From Chitinophagaceae bacterium (GTDB taxonomy: Bacteria; Bacteroidota; Bacteroidia; Chitinophagales; Chitinophagaceae): a stretch of DNA of 51,102 nucleotides. Position 1 is the stretch's first letter; each line of letters begins with the position of its first letter. The notes beneath the pieces were generated by a model that worked only from the letters and a program-made list of their open reading frames with translations, searched no databases and was not told where the DNA came from. The stretch covers positions 1 to 51,102 of the forward strand of contig JAJTFQ010000019.1 of assembly GCA_021299955.1 (NCBI GenBank), read 5' to 3'. Positions 7,788 through 15,810 of the stretch are shown piece by piece. Position numbers and translations under genes: made by a program.

Positions 7788-9215
7788 ATGGTAAGTACAC
7801 TGACAGCACCATCCGTTACACAATCCGCCGACTTCATGGACCGGGCAGAACGCCTGTTCCAGGCCCAGCAGGCCTATTTCAGGAGCGGCGCCACCCGCCC
7901 CATCGCTTTCCGTAAACAGATGCTGAAACGTCTGCGGCAGACGGTGGAACGCCGGGAGAAGGACATCTCGGCCGCCCTGTACAACGACTTGCGGAAGTCT
8001 GAATTCGAGGCCTTCGCCTCGGAGATCGGTGTTTTTTATCAGGAAGTGCGGCATACGCTCCGGAACCTATCCGACTGGATGGCTCCTCAGCGGGTGGCAA
8101 CCCCGCTCATCTTCTTCCCCTCCTCGAGCCGTATCATCCGCGATCCGCTGGGGCAGGTATTGATCATGGGCCCATGGAACTATCCCTTTCTGCTGATGAT
8201 GCACCCCCTCGTGAGCGCCATTGCCGGAGGGAATACTGCCTTTCTGAAGCCTTCCGAACAAGCTCCGCATACGGCCGCGATCGTTGAGGAGATCGTACGG
8301 GAGACCTTCGAGGAGGAATTTGTTGCCGTCTTCCAGGGGCATGGCCACATCGTGGGTCCCGGCCTGATGGATCGATTTCATTTCGACCACGTGTTCTTTA
8401 CCGGCAATCCAACCGTGGGCAGGAGCCTCATGGAACTCGCCGCCAGACAGCTGACGCCGGTGACCCTCGAACTGGGGGGCAAGAGTCCATGTATCGTGGA
8501 TGCCTCGGCCGACCTTGCTCAGGCTGCCCGGAAGATCGCCTGGAGCAAACTATTCAATGCCGGACAGACCTGTGTGGCACCCGACTATGTACTTGTCCAT
8601 GCCGATGTGCGCGATGCATTCCTGGAGAAACTCAAGGCAGCGTTCTCCTCCATGACTGGAGCGGATCCCCGACAGGCACCTGATTTTGGCCGGATCATCA
8701 ACCGCAAGCGTTTCGATGCGGTCAGCCGCTATCTTACAAGCGGTCGCATCGCTTACGGAGGCCAGACAGATGCAGATGATCTCTTCATTGCACCAACCAT
8801 TCTGACGGACATCGACCCCAATGACCCGGTCATGCAGGAGGAGATCTTCGGCCCCGTTCTGCCCATGATCACCTGGCGCGATCGCAGCGAAGTGCTGGAC
8901 TGGATAGAGCGTAATCCTTACCCGCTGGCCCTTTATGTATTTGCAAAGTCCAGGGATGCAGAGGATTTTTTTATCAACAATGTTCGCTTTGGCGGTGGTT
9001 GCGTGAACAACGGGATCATTCATGTCGGAAACCCTGACCTGCCCTTCGGAGGTGTGGGTCCGAGCGGCATCGGACAGTATCATGGTAAATCGGGGTTCGA
9101 TACTTTCACCCGGCCCAAGAGCGTGCTCAGATCCCCGACCTGGTTCGATGTGCCGCTCTGGTATCCTCCCTACAAAGACCATCTGAAATGGGTGAAACTC
9201 ATGTTCCGACTTTGA
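7788..9215 (+). CDS. Aldehyde dehydrogenase family protein (ALDH3-like)
   Basis: NAD(P)-dependent aldehyde dehydrogenase of 475 residues. It shows the oxyanion-hole Asn in GPWNYP (N131), the coenzyme segment FTGNPTVGR, the general base Glu in TLELGGKSP (E228), the catalytic Cys in FNAGQTCVAPDY (C262), and the EEIFGPVLP and PFGGVGPSGIG blocks. Short length and the GPWNYPF and CVAPDY signatures place it with class 3 fatty/coniferyl aldehyde dehydrogenases. The hydrophobic C terminus (KWVKLMFRL) could favour membrane contact. It has its own transcription unit start after the terminator at 7.7 kb. The substrate is not evident. Confidence 0.92.
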   Translation: MVSTLTAPSVTQSADFMDRAERLFQAQQAYFRSGATRPIAFRKQMLKRLRQTVERREKDISAALYNDLRKSEFEAFASEIGVFYQEVRHTLRNLSDWMAPQRVATPLIFFPSSSRIIRDPLGQVLIMGPWNYPFLLMMHPLVSAIAGGNTAFLKPSEQAPHTAAIVEEIVRETFEEEFVAVFQGHGHIVGPGLMDRFHFDHVFFTGNPTVGRSLMELAARQLTPVTLELGGKSPCIVDASADLAQAARKIAWSKLFNAGQTCVAPDYVLVHADVRDAFLEKLKAAFSSMTGADPRQAPDFGRIINRKRFDAVSRYLTSGRIAYGGQTDADDLFIAPTILTDIDPNDPVMQEEIFGPVLPMITWRDRSEVLDWIERNPYPLALYVFAKSRDAEDFFINNVRFGGGCVNNGIIHVGNPDLPFGGVGPSGIGQYHGKSGFDTFTRPKSVLRSPTWFDVPLWYPPYKDHLKWVKLMFRL

Positions 9216-9242
9216 ACGCGTCGCCTCAAACTTATCCGTCAC

Positions 9243-9917
9243 ATGAAAAAATGGCTCCTGCTGGTCCTGTTACCCCTGCTATTGCTCATCTTGTTCGTAC
9301 TCGTTCAAAACCGTGATGCCGTGAATATGACCTTCCGTCAGAAGATGCTGCGTACGATCTATCCCCTGCTGGCCCGGGTGACCAAAAAAGCTGGCCCGAA
9401 CGGGGTGACGGCGAGGCCCGATCGGCCTGTCACGCCCCCGGTCAGCCCCTTCGTACTGAAGATCACCCTGATCGACGGCGACACCTGCACTCTCGAAAAA
9501 TTCCGGGGCAGGAAGATCCTGCTGGTGAACACGGCCAGCGACTGTGGATACACCGGCCAATATGCCTCGCTGCAGGCCCTGCAGGAGAAATACGCTGACA
9601 AACTCGTGGTGATCGGCTTTCCTGCCAACGACTTCAAGGAACAGGAAAAGGCCGGCAACGAACAGATCGCCGCCTTCTGCCAGCGAAATTATGGTGTAAC
9701 CTTCCCACTCTCGGCTAAAGTGTCGGTTGTGAAGGGCGCGGGACAGGATCCCGTGTTCCAATGGTTGTCAGATCCTGCCCGAAACGGCTGGAACGACCGA
9801 CCACCGGTGTGGAACTTCACCAAATTCCTCATTGATGAGCAGGGGAGACTGACCGGATACTTTGGTCCTGCCGTCGATCCCCTCGACCCGGCGTTCATCT
9901 CTGTCCTGGAACCCTGA
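9243..9917 (+). CDS. Membrane-anchored glutathione peroxidase-like protein
   Basis: Protein of 224 residues with an N-terminal transmembrane anchor (residues 4-22) and a thioredoxin-fold GPx domain from about residue 68. The peroxidatic Cys is in NTASDCGYTGQY (C101), the active-site Gln in FKEQEKAGNE (Q134) and the Trp-Asn pair in VWNFTKFL. Family members more often have NVASKCG(Y/F)T and CNQFGGQEP; here the second block is changed to PANDFKEQE. It probably uses thioredoxin-like reductants and faces the periplasm, judged from the anchor. It follows the ALDH gene by 27 bp and may be co-transcribed with it in a lipid-peroxide/aldehyde defence role (inference). Confidence 0.88.
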   Translation: MKKWLLLVLLPLLLLILFVLVQNRDAVNMTFRQKMLRTIYPLLARVTKKAGPNGVTARPDRPVTPPVSPFVLKITLIDGDTCTLEKFRGRKILLVNTASDCGYTGQYASLQALQEKYADKLVVIGFPANDFKEQEKAGNEQIAAFCQRNYGVTFPLSAKVSVVKGAGQDPVFQWLSDPARNGWNDRPPVWNFTKFLIDEQGRLTGYFGPAVDPLDPAFISVLEP

Positions 9918-10044
9918 TCGAACAGGTTTGTCAAATCGGGCGGCAGGGTGGAAGTCCGGCCAGGCAGATTGCTTTCGTCATGTCGGCCACAAGCCTTATC
10001 TTGATGGGGAATCTCCCTTTTACACCCGCCAAAACAACTGTCAC

Positions 10045-10563
10045 ATGCTGTCCAGAACAGAATTCGAACGCTATTTCGCTGCGGAGAAACAGATAGGCCT
10101 GATCTTCATTGTCTTTTCCATCCTGGCCATCGCCATCGCCATTTATCTTTATTTTGTACAGAAAACAGACCTGCTCAAGGGTTTTTCGATCCCGTTACTG
10201 CTGCTGGGTATTCTCTTCCTGACACAGGGTCGCACCCTGTATGGCCGGGCTGATGAACTCATGGCCACCAATGTTCTGGCCTTTGAATCGAAGTCCGCTC
10301 ACACCAAGGAAAAAGAACTTCCCCGCATCAAAAAAGTATTGGACGATATTGCGCTATACCGACTCGCAGAGATCGGACTGTTTGCCGCCGCCGCACTGCT
10401 CACGTTTTATCTGCGGTCTAAACGACCGGAACTTAATTTCTGGTATGGCCTCACCCTGTCCGTGGCCATCACCGCCCTCTGTTCGCACGGACTGAATTTC
10501 ATGGTGAAAAAACAGGCGCGGGATTACGCACAAAAGGTCGAGTCCTTTGTTAATGCGAAGTGA
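10045..10563 (+). CDS. Unknown small integral membrane protein
   Basis: Protein of 172 residues starting MLSRTEFERYF, with hydrophobic segments at about residues 18-36, 45-60, 105-122 and 130-150, so probably four membrane spans with short charged loops. I do not recognise a family. The start at 10045 was chosen over an upstream in-frame codon at 9862 because the extra part overlaps the GPx gene and lacks the hydrophobic character of the rest. It lies 24 bp before idi. Confidence 0.75.
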   Translation: MLSRTEFERYFAAEKQIGLIFIVFSILAIAIAIYLYFVQKTDLLKGFSIPLLLLGILFLTQGRTLYGRADELMATNVLAFESKSAHTKEKELPRIKKVLDDIALYRLAEIGLFAAAALLTFYLRSKRPELNFWYGLTLSVAITALCSHGLNFMVKKQARDYAQKVESFVNAK

Positions 10564-10587
10564 ATGATCGGATCATAAACTTCAAAG

Positions 10588-11112
10588 ATGATGACAGACT
10601 CGGTGGTGCTTGTGAACGAATTCGATGAGGAAGTCGGGACCATGGAAAAGATGGAGGCCCACCGGCAGGCACTGCTGCACCGTGCCTTCAGTGTGTTCAT
10701 CTTCAATGCCGGCGGAGAGATGCTTCTTCAGCGACGGGCGCTGACCAAGTATCACAGCGGAGGTCTGTGGACAAACGCCTGCTGCAGTCACCCGCGTCCG
10801 GGAGAGTCTGTCGAAGCAGCTGCCACCCGCCGATTGCAGGAAGAACTGGGTTTTGTGGCCCCTTTGGAACCCGCTTTTTCCTTTACATACAATGCTCCGT
10901 TCGACAACGGACTTACCGAATATGAATTCGACCATGTGCTGACGGGAAGCTATGACGGGGATATCCAACCCGTTCCGGAAGAGGTTTGTGATGTCTGTTA
11001 CTTGAGCATGGATGAAATCCGTGCCGACCTTTTCGACCATCCCGAAAAGTACACAGCCTGGTTTCGTATAGCCTTCCCCAAACTGGAGGAATTCATGGCA
11101 TCCAGGGCCTGA
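10588..11112 (+). CDS. idi: Isopentenyl-diphosphate delta-isomerase, type I
   Basis: Nudix-fold enzyme of 174 residues that interconverts IPP and DMAPP, the starter unit for isoprenoid and carotenoid chains. It has the metal- and substrate-binding pattern of type I enzymes: HRAFSVFIFN, QRRALTKYHSGGLWTNACCSHP with the catalytic Cys, and the Nudix-like AATRRLQEELG. Either of the first two Met codons (10588 or 10591) may serve as start. It is followed after 32 bp by a carotenoid desaturase gene, so it probably feeds that pathway. Confidence 0.95.
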   Translation: MMTDSVVLVNEFDEEVGTMEKMEAHRQALLHRAFSVFIFNAGGEMLLQRRALTKYHSGGLWTNACCSHPRPGESVEAAATRRLQEELGFVAPLEPAFSFTYNAPFDNGLTEYEFDHVLTGSYDGDIQPVPEEVCDVCYLSMDEIRADLFDHPEKYTAWFRIAFPKLEEFMASRA

Positions 11113-11144
11113 ACCTTCAATCTCCAATAATATATATCAAATAC

Positions 11145-12626
11145 ATGCCCCGGGTAATCGTCATCGGCAGTGGTATCGGAGGATTAGCCTCTGCCATTCG
11201 GCTGGCATGCAAGGGCTATGAGGTAACGGTGCTTGAAAAGAATGAAGCGCCCGGTGGTAAACTCGGAATGATAGAGCGGAACGGTTATCGTTTCGACACG
11301 GGGCCGTCGCTCTTCACGCAGCCTGCAAATCTGGAAGAACTCTTCGAACTGGCAGGCGAATCCATTCAGGATTATTTTCGTTATCGCAGCGTTGATGTTT
11401 CCTGCCATTATTTTTACGAAAACGGCAAGCGGCTCAAAGCATACACCGATCGTCATGCATTCGCCGATGAAATGCAGCGTGTTACCGGAGAGGATCGGGA
11501 ACGCGTTCATCATTACCTGGCCGAGTCTGAACGGATGTATGACGATGTAGGCAGGATCTTCCTCGATCATTCCCTGCACAAGGCATCCACCTGGCTGCAT
11601 CCCCGTGTGCTGAAGGCGATGAGACGCACGGGATTCGGGCATGTATTCCGATCGCTGGATCGCTTCAACCGGGATCGTTTCAAATCACCGGAAGCCGTCC
11701 AGCTGTTCAATCGTTACGCCACGTATAACGGGAGCAATCCATACAAGGCACCCGGGATGCTCAGCCTCATCCCGCACCTGGAACATAACGAAGGTACTTT
11801 CTATCCCGAGGGCGGCATGATCTCCATCGTGGAGGCCCTGCACCGGCTCGCCCTGATGAAAGGGGTCGAATTCCATTTCGGTCAAAAAGTGGAAGGCATC
11901 CGAACGGCGCGCGGGAGGGTGACCGGTGTTCAGTCAGGAGGCCGTTTTCTTCCCGCGGACATCGTCGTGAGCAATGTCGATGTCTACTACACATATCGTG
12001 ATCTGTTAAAGGACGAGCGACGGGCGGCCAATGTCCTGAAGCGCGAACGCAGCAGCAGCGCGCTGATCTTTTACTGGGGGATCGGTCGCTCTTTTCCGGA
12101 ATTGCATCTGCACAACATCTTTTTCAGCCGGGATTATGCGGCGGAATTCAGTCACCTGTTCGATCTGAAACGTGCTTATCCTGATCCGACCGTGTACATC
12201 AACATCACCTCCAAGATGGAGGGTGGCCAGGCACCGGATGGATCGGAAAACTGGTTTGTCATGCTCAATGCACCGGCCGGCGATGCCCTCTCGGATCCCG
12301 AGGCGGTGAAGATCGCCCGGGAAAACACCCTTGATAAACTGGAACGCATGTTGGGCAGCGACATTCGCCCACACATCCAGACGGAAGACATCCTCACCCC
12401 CAAGGGCATCGAGCGCCATACCGACTCCCACCTGGGTTCGTTGTACGGGACGAGTTCCAACTCTAAGTGGGCGGCTTTTCTGAGGCATCCCAACCAGCGT
12501 TCCGCATACCGGGGTCTGTTCTTCACGGGGGGTAGCGTGCATCCCGGAGGTGGGATCCCCCTATGTATGAAGAGCGCCCATATTGTGTCGGAGTTGCTAC
12601 CGCCCGCCAGGCAATGGAAGCCGTAA
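11145..12626 (+). CDS. crtD: CrtI/CrtD-family carotenoid desaturase, probably CrtD type
   Basis: FAD-dependent desaturase of 493 residues with the N-terminal motif VIGSGIGGLASAIRLA, the VLEKNEAPGGKLG block and the C-terminal FAD segment SVHPGGGIPLCMKSAHI. The stretch YRFDTGPSLFTQPANLEELFELAGE resembles what I recall of Bacteroidota 1-hydroxycarotenoid 3,4-desaturases (CrtD), whereas their phytoene desaturases tend to read FDMGPSWYWMP here. The CruF-like hydratase gene 2.4 kb downstream supports CrtD, since CruF makes the 1'-hydroxylated substrate. Phytoene desaturase (CrtI) remains possible; no crtB is adjacent. Confidence 0.78.
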   Translation: MPRVIVIGSGIGGLASAIRLACKGYEVTVLEKNEAPGGKLGMIERNGYRFDTGPSLFTQPANLEELFELAGESIQDYFRYRSVDVSCHYFYENGKRLKAYTDRHAFADEMQRVTGEDRERVHHYLAESERMYDDVGRIFLDHSLHKASTWLHPRVLKAMRRTGFGHVFRSLDRFNRDRFKSPEAVQLFNRYATYNGSNPYKAPGMLSLIPHLEHNEGTFYPEGGMISIVEALHRLALMKGVEFHFGQKVEGIRTARGRVTGVQSGGRFLPADIVVSNVDVYYTYRDLLKDERRAANVLKRERSSSALIFYWGIGRSFPELHLHNIFFSRDYAAEFSHLFDLKRAYPDPTVYINITSKMEGGQAPDGSENWFVMLNAPAGDALSDPEAVKIARENTLDKLERMLGSDIRPHIQTEDILTPKGIERHTDSHLGSLYGTSSNSKWAAFLRHPNQRSAYRGLFFTGGSVHPGGGIPLCMKSAHIVSELLPPARQWKP

Positions 12627-12675
12627 ATCAAACTATGCGTAAAAAGATTAATTCTGCCCCTTAATTTCGTTAATT

Positions 12676-13887
12676 ATGCGTTTTTTCCTCTCAATTATGC
12701 TCCTTGCGCATGTTTTGTTCATTCAGGCTCAGCCGGATGTCAGAAAACGGGTACAGACCGATCTGATCCTGGCCGAAGATGGTGACACCGTGAATATCCC
12801 TGAAGGAGTCTTTACCATCGATGCGACCCTGTCCATGGAAGGCAAGAAGCGGGTGGTCATCCGCGGTGCCGGGATGGATAAGACGATCCTGAATTTCGCC
12901 GGCCAGGTCACCGGTGCGGAAGGATTGCGCGTGTCGGCGGCGGAACATATCACCATCGAAGATCTCACTGTTCGGGATGCAAAGGGTGACGCTGTCAAAA
13001 CGATGAACGTGCAAGGCATCACCTTCCGGAGGGTGCGCACCGACTGGAGCGGAAAACCCAAGTCGAGCAACGGTGCTTATGGGCTCTACCCGGTCAGATG
13101 CAGTGATGTATTGATCGAGGATTGTGTGGCCCGCGGCGCCTCGGATGCCGGCATTTATGTCGGGCAGTCCAGGAATATCATCGTGCGGGGTTGCAAGGCC
13201 TTTGAGAATGTCGCCGGCATCGAGATAGAGAACTCCTCCCATGCCGATGTCTATAATAACGAGGCTTATAACAATACGGGCGGTATCCTCGTGTTTGATC
13301 TGCCCGATCTGCAGGTGAAGCGGGGCGGCTACACCCGGGTCTTCGACAACCTGGTGCGGGCCAACAACCTCGCCAATTTTGCCCCCAAGGGTAATATTGT
13401 TGGGAAGGTGCCACAAGGGACAGGTATCATCCTGCTGGCGGCCAATCACGTGGAGATCTTCCGCAACCGGATACACGAAAACAGGACCGTCGGCACCAGC
13501 ATCAACAGTTATTACATCACCGAGAACAAGATCCGTGACAAATCCTACGATCCGTATCCGACGGCCATTTCGGTGCATGACAACGATTTTGTCAAAAAGC
13601 GCCGGAAAGCCACCATGCGTGGTCGCATGGGTAAGCTTTACCGGTTCAAACTAAAGTTCGGTCGAAACGTTCCGGACATCATTTTCGACGGCATCCTGGA
13701 TGAGAAACGGAAACCTGTCAATGGAAACTATCCGGGTGAGGATCGCATCTGTATTTCAGGCAATCGCCAGGCGGGATTCGCCAATATTGATGCCGAACAT
13801 GACTTCAAGAACATTAGCAGGGATGCGGCCCCATACACCTGTCTTCCGACCCCGCTGCCGGCTGTAATGCTTCCCGGACAAAAGTGA
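12676..13887 (+). CDS. Secreted right-handed beta-helix repeat protein (TIGR03805-like)
   Basis: Exported protein of 403 residues: signal peptide (residues 1-18, cleavage after IQAQ), then a run of beta-helix coils from about residue 40 to 290 with recurring V-x-I-x-(D/N/G) strand patterns such as VVIRGAGMDKT, ITIEDLTVRDAKG, NIIVRGCKAFEN and ADVYNNEAYNNTGG. It matches my recollection of family TIGR03805, described as regularly forming two-gene pairs with a second exported protein family, which is exactly the next gene here. The fold suggests polysaccharide binding or cleavage, but no catalytic residues can be assigned. Its stop overlaps the next start (TGATG). Confidence 0.82.
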   Translation: MRFFLSIMLLAHVLFIQAQPDVRKRVQTDLILAEDGDTVNIPEGVFTIDATLSMEGKKRVVIRGAGMDKTILNFAGQVTGAEGLRVSAAEHITIEDLTVRDAKGDAVKTMNVQGITFRRVRTDWSGKPKSSNGAYGLYPVRCSDVLIEDCVARGASDAGIYVGQSRNIIVRGCKAFENVAGIEIENSSHADVYNNEAYNNTGGILVFDLPDLQVKRGGYTRVFDNLVRANNLANFAPKGNIVGKVPQGTGIILLAANHVEIFRNRIHENRTVGTSINSYYITENKIRDKSYDPYPTAISVHDNDFVKKRRKATMRGRMGKLYRFKLKFGRNVPDIIFDGILDEKRKPVNGNYPGEDRICISGNRQAGFANIDAEHDFKNISRDAAPYTCLPTPLPAVMLPGQK

Positions 13888-14948
13888 TGGATATGAGAGG
13901 ACGTACCTGGAAGATCTCTGCATCGTTGATTTGCGTGTGCCTGACGATATTGTCTGCCACCTTGAAGCGGGAACGCCCTCCACTTCAGAAACTATCCGAA
14001 TATGGTTTTTTCACGGGCCAGCCTGCCGATCAGCAACCGGCGAATGGCACGATGGCCTATCGCCTGAACACGGCATTGTTTTCTGATAACGCTGAGAAAA
14101 TCCGGTTCATCCGGCTTCCGTCCGGGGGCACTGTTCCCTATAATGACAGTGCCGTGCTGGATTTCCCGGTGGGAACGGCGATTGTCAAGACGTTTTATTA
14201 TTCGCAGGACATGCGACGTCCGGAGAAGGGTCGCAGGCTGATGGAGACCCGCGTCCTGCTTCGCGAAACTTCCGGCTGGAAGGCCCTGCCTTATGTTTGG
14301 AACGAAGACCAGACAGAGGCTTTGCTGGATGTGGCAGGTGTGACTCTCGAAGCATCTTATATTGATGTGGATGGCAGGAAGCGTAAACATCCGTATTATG
14401 TACCCAACATGAACCAGTGCAAGGGCTGCCATAATTACTCGGAAGTGTTGCGCCCGATCGGGCCCTCCGCCCGCCAATTGAGTGGTCCGTTGCAGCAGGG
14501 GGGGGTAGGACCTTCCCAGTTGGAAACCTGGGCTGCGCTGGGTTTTCTGACCGGTCTGCCAGCCGGTGAACACCGACCTGCGGCTATTGTCTGGAACGAT
14601 CCATCCAGCGGAACATTGGAGCAACGGGCCAGGCTTTGGCTGGATATCAATTGTGCGCACTGTCATAATCCCCAGGGACCCGCCTCTACATCCGGACTTT
14701 TCCTCGGAGTGAATGAATCGGATCCCCTCCACCTGGGGATTCGGAAATCACCGGTGGCCGCCGGTCGAGCCTCCGCCGGACTGACGCACGACATAGAACC
14801 CGGAAGGCCGGAGGCCAGTATTCTCTTGCATCGGATGGAATCCACCGATCCGGGTGTCATGATGCCCGAACTGGGGCGTAGCCAGGCCGATCCTGCGGCT
14901 GTTGCGCTGGTTCGCGAATGGATCCGTTCCATGCAGCCTTCGCGCTGA
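13887..14948 (+). CDS. Exported dihaem c-type cytochrome (SO2930/HNE_0200 family-like)
   Basis: Protein of about 353 residues with an N-terminal hydrophobic export signal (ISASLICVCLTILSA) and two CxxCH haem-c sites: CKGCH (around residue 177) and CAHCH (around residue 255). The start of the mature part, LSEYGFFTG followed by YRLNTALFSDNAEK, is typical of this family, which pairs with beta-helix proteins. The ATG at 13887 overlaps the previous stop by one base, so translation is probably coupled. It is probably periplasmic, or outer-surface after export. A role as electron acceptor for an oxidation done by or on the beta-helix partner is inference only. Confidence 0.85.
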   Translation: MDMRGRTWKISASLICVCLTILSATLKRERPPLQKLSEYGFFTGQPADQQPANGTMAYRLNTALFSDNAEKIRFIRLPSGGTVPYNDSAVLDFPVGTAIVKTFYYSQDMRRPEKGRRLMETRVLLRETSGWKALPYVWNEDQTEALLDVAGVTLEASYIDVDGRKRKHPYYVPNMNQCKGCHNYSEVLRPIGPSARQLSGPLQQGGVGPSQLETWAALGFLTGLPAGEHRPAAIVWNDPSSGTLEQRARLWLDINCAHCHNPQGPASTSGLFLGVNESDPLHLGIRKSPVAAGRASAGLTHDIEPGRPEASILLHRMESTDPGVMMPELGRSQADPAAVALVREWIRSMQPSR

Positions 14949-14980
14949 ACATTCCCGCTGAGGAAATTGTTATAAACCTG

Positions 14981-15700
14981 ATGTATTCTTCACTCCATGC
15001 TGCATTTGATGAAGGTTCATCCACGCGTAGCCAACAATTTGTCTGGTCGCTGGGGGTAGCGCTTATTGTTCACGTCGCCGGTCTGATCGGAATGGTCTGG
15101 GGAGATCCCGTCTGGTTTTCTTCCAAGACGCCGTTCAATCTCTTGCTGATGTGGCTGCTGCTCCTCATAAACCAGCAAAAGCGGGACAAAGCGTTCTTTC
15201 TCTTCATGATCCTGGGGTTCTTTACCGGCATGTTCACAGAAATGATCGGGGTACATACCGGCATACTATTCGGGAATTATGCCTATGGAACCATCCTCGG
15301 CCCCTCCTGGAAAGCTGTACCCTTCCTTATGGGATTGAATTGGTTTGTGACCGTCTTCATTGCCGCAGGCACAGCTCAACTGATCCTCGAACATTTCATG
15401 CCGAATGACTCCGGGATGATGCTCGCGCGCATTGTCAAATTCCTGTTGATCCCTTTGACGGGGGCGGCCATCGCTACATTTTTTGACTGGATCATGGAGC
15501 CGGCTGCGGTATCCCTGGGATTTTGGACATGGGCAGGTGACGGAACTATCCCGATGCTGAATTACATTTCCTGGTTTGCCATCAGTTGGCTATTGTTGAC
15601 GGCGGGCATGCTACTGGGTATGGATGTTCGCAATCGTTTCTCCATCCCGTTACTGTTGATCCAATCCTCTTTCTTTTTCTTGCTGCGTTTATTTTTCTGA
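14981..15700 (+). CDS. cruF: CruF-like carotenoid 1',2'-hydratase (DUF422 family)
   Basis: Integral membrane protein of 239 residues with about seven hydrophobic segments. It has the carotenoid-biosynthesis (DUF422/CruF) signatures GNYAYGTILGPSWKAVPFLMGLNWF and FDWIMEPAAVSLGFWTW, the latter containing the conserved D-x3-E-P element. CruF adds water across the 1',2' double bond of gamma-carotene or the psi end of related carotenoids. The start at 14981 is chosen since the in-frame codon at 14918 lies inside the cytochrome gene. It lies near the CrtD-like gene whose product would act next on the hydroxylated end. Confidence 0.85.
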   Translation: MYSSLHAAFDEGSSTRSQQFVWSLGVALIVHVAGLIGMVWGDPVWFSSKTPFNLLLMWLLLLINQQKRDKAFFLFMILGFFTGMFTEMIGVHTGILFGNYAYGTILGPSWKAVPFLMGLNWFVTVFIAAGTAQLILEHFMPNDSGMMLARIVKFLLIPLTGAAIATFFDWIMEPAAVSLGFWTWAGDGTIPMLNYISWFAISWLLLTAGMLLGMDVRNRFSIPLLLIQSSFFFLLRLFF

Positions 15701-15781
15701 TTTTATCCTCCACTCTTCGTCGATCAGTCGCATGCACTCCATGCCGCTCAGGTTCCAATTTTCCATGACCTGCCCTGAAAT

Positions 15782-15795
15782 GTGACGAATATCAT
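15782..15795. promoter_or_regulatory. Isolated Crp/Fnr-type palindrome upstream of the kinase operon
   Basis: GTGACGAATATCAT has the TGA-N6-TCA core seen in the operators upstream of ccoS and ccoI. It lies just before the histidine kinase/response regulator operon, so autoregulation is conceivable. The six-base core is expected several times by chance in 51 kb, and no matching promoter geometry is seen here, so the call is weak. Confidence 0.25.
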
Positions 15796-15810
15796 AATTT
15801 CATTCAGGGA

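Noticed and set aside
12691-13578. Open frame of 295 codons on the - strand
   Set aside because: Antisense to the beta-helix protein gene.
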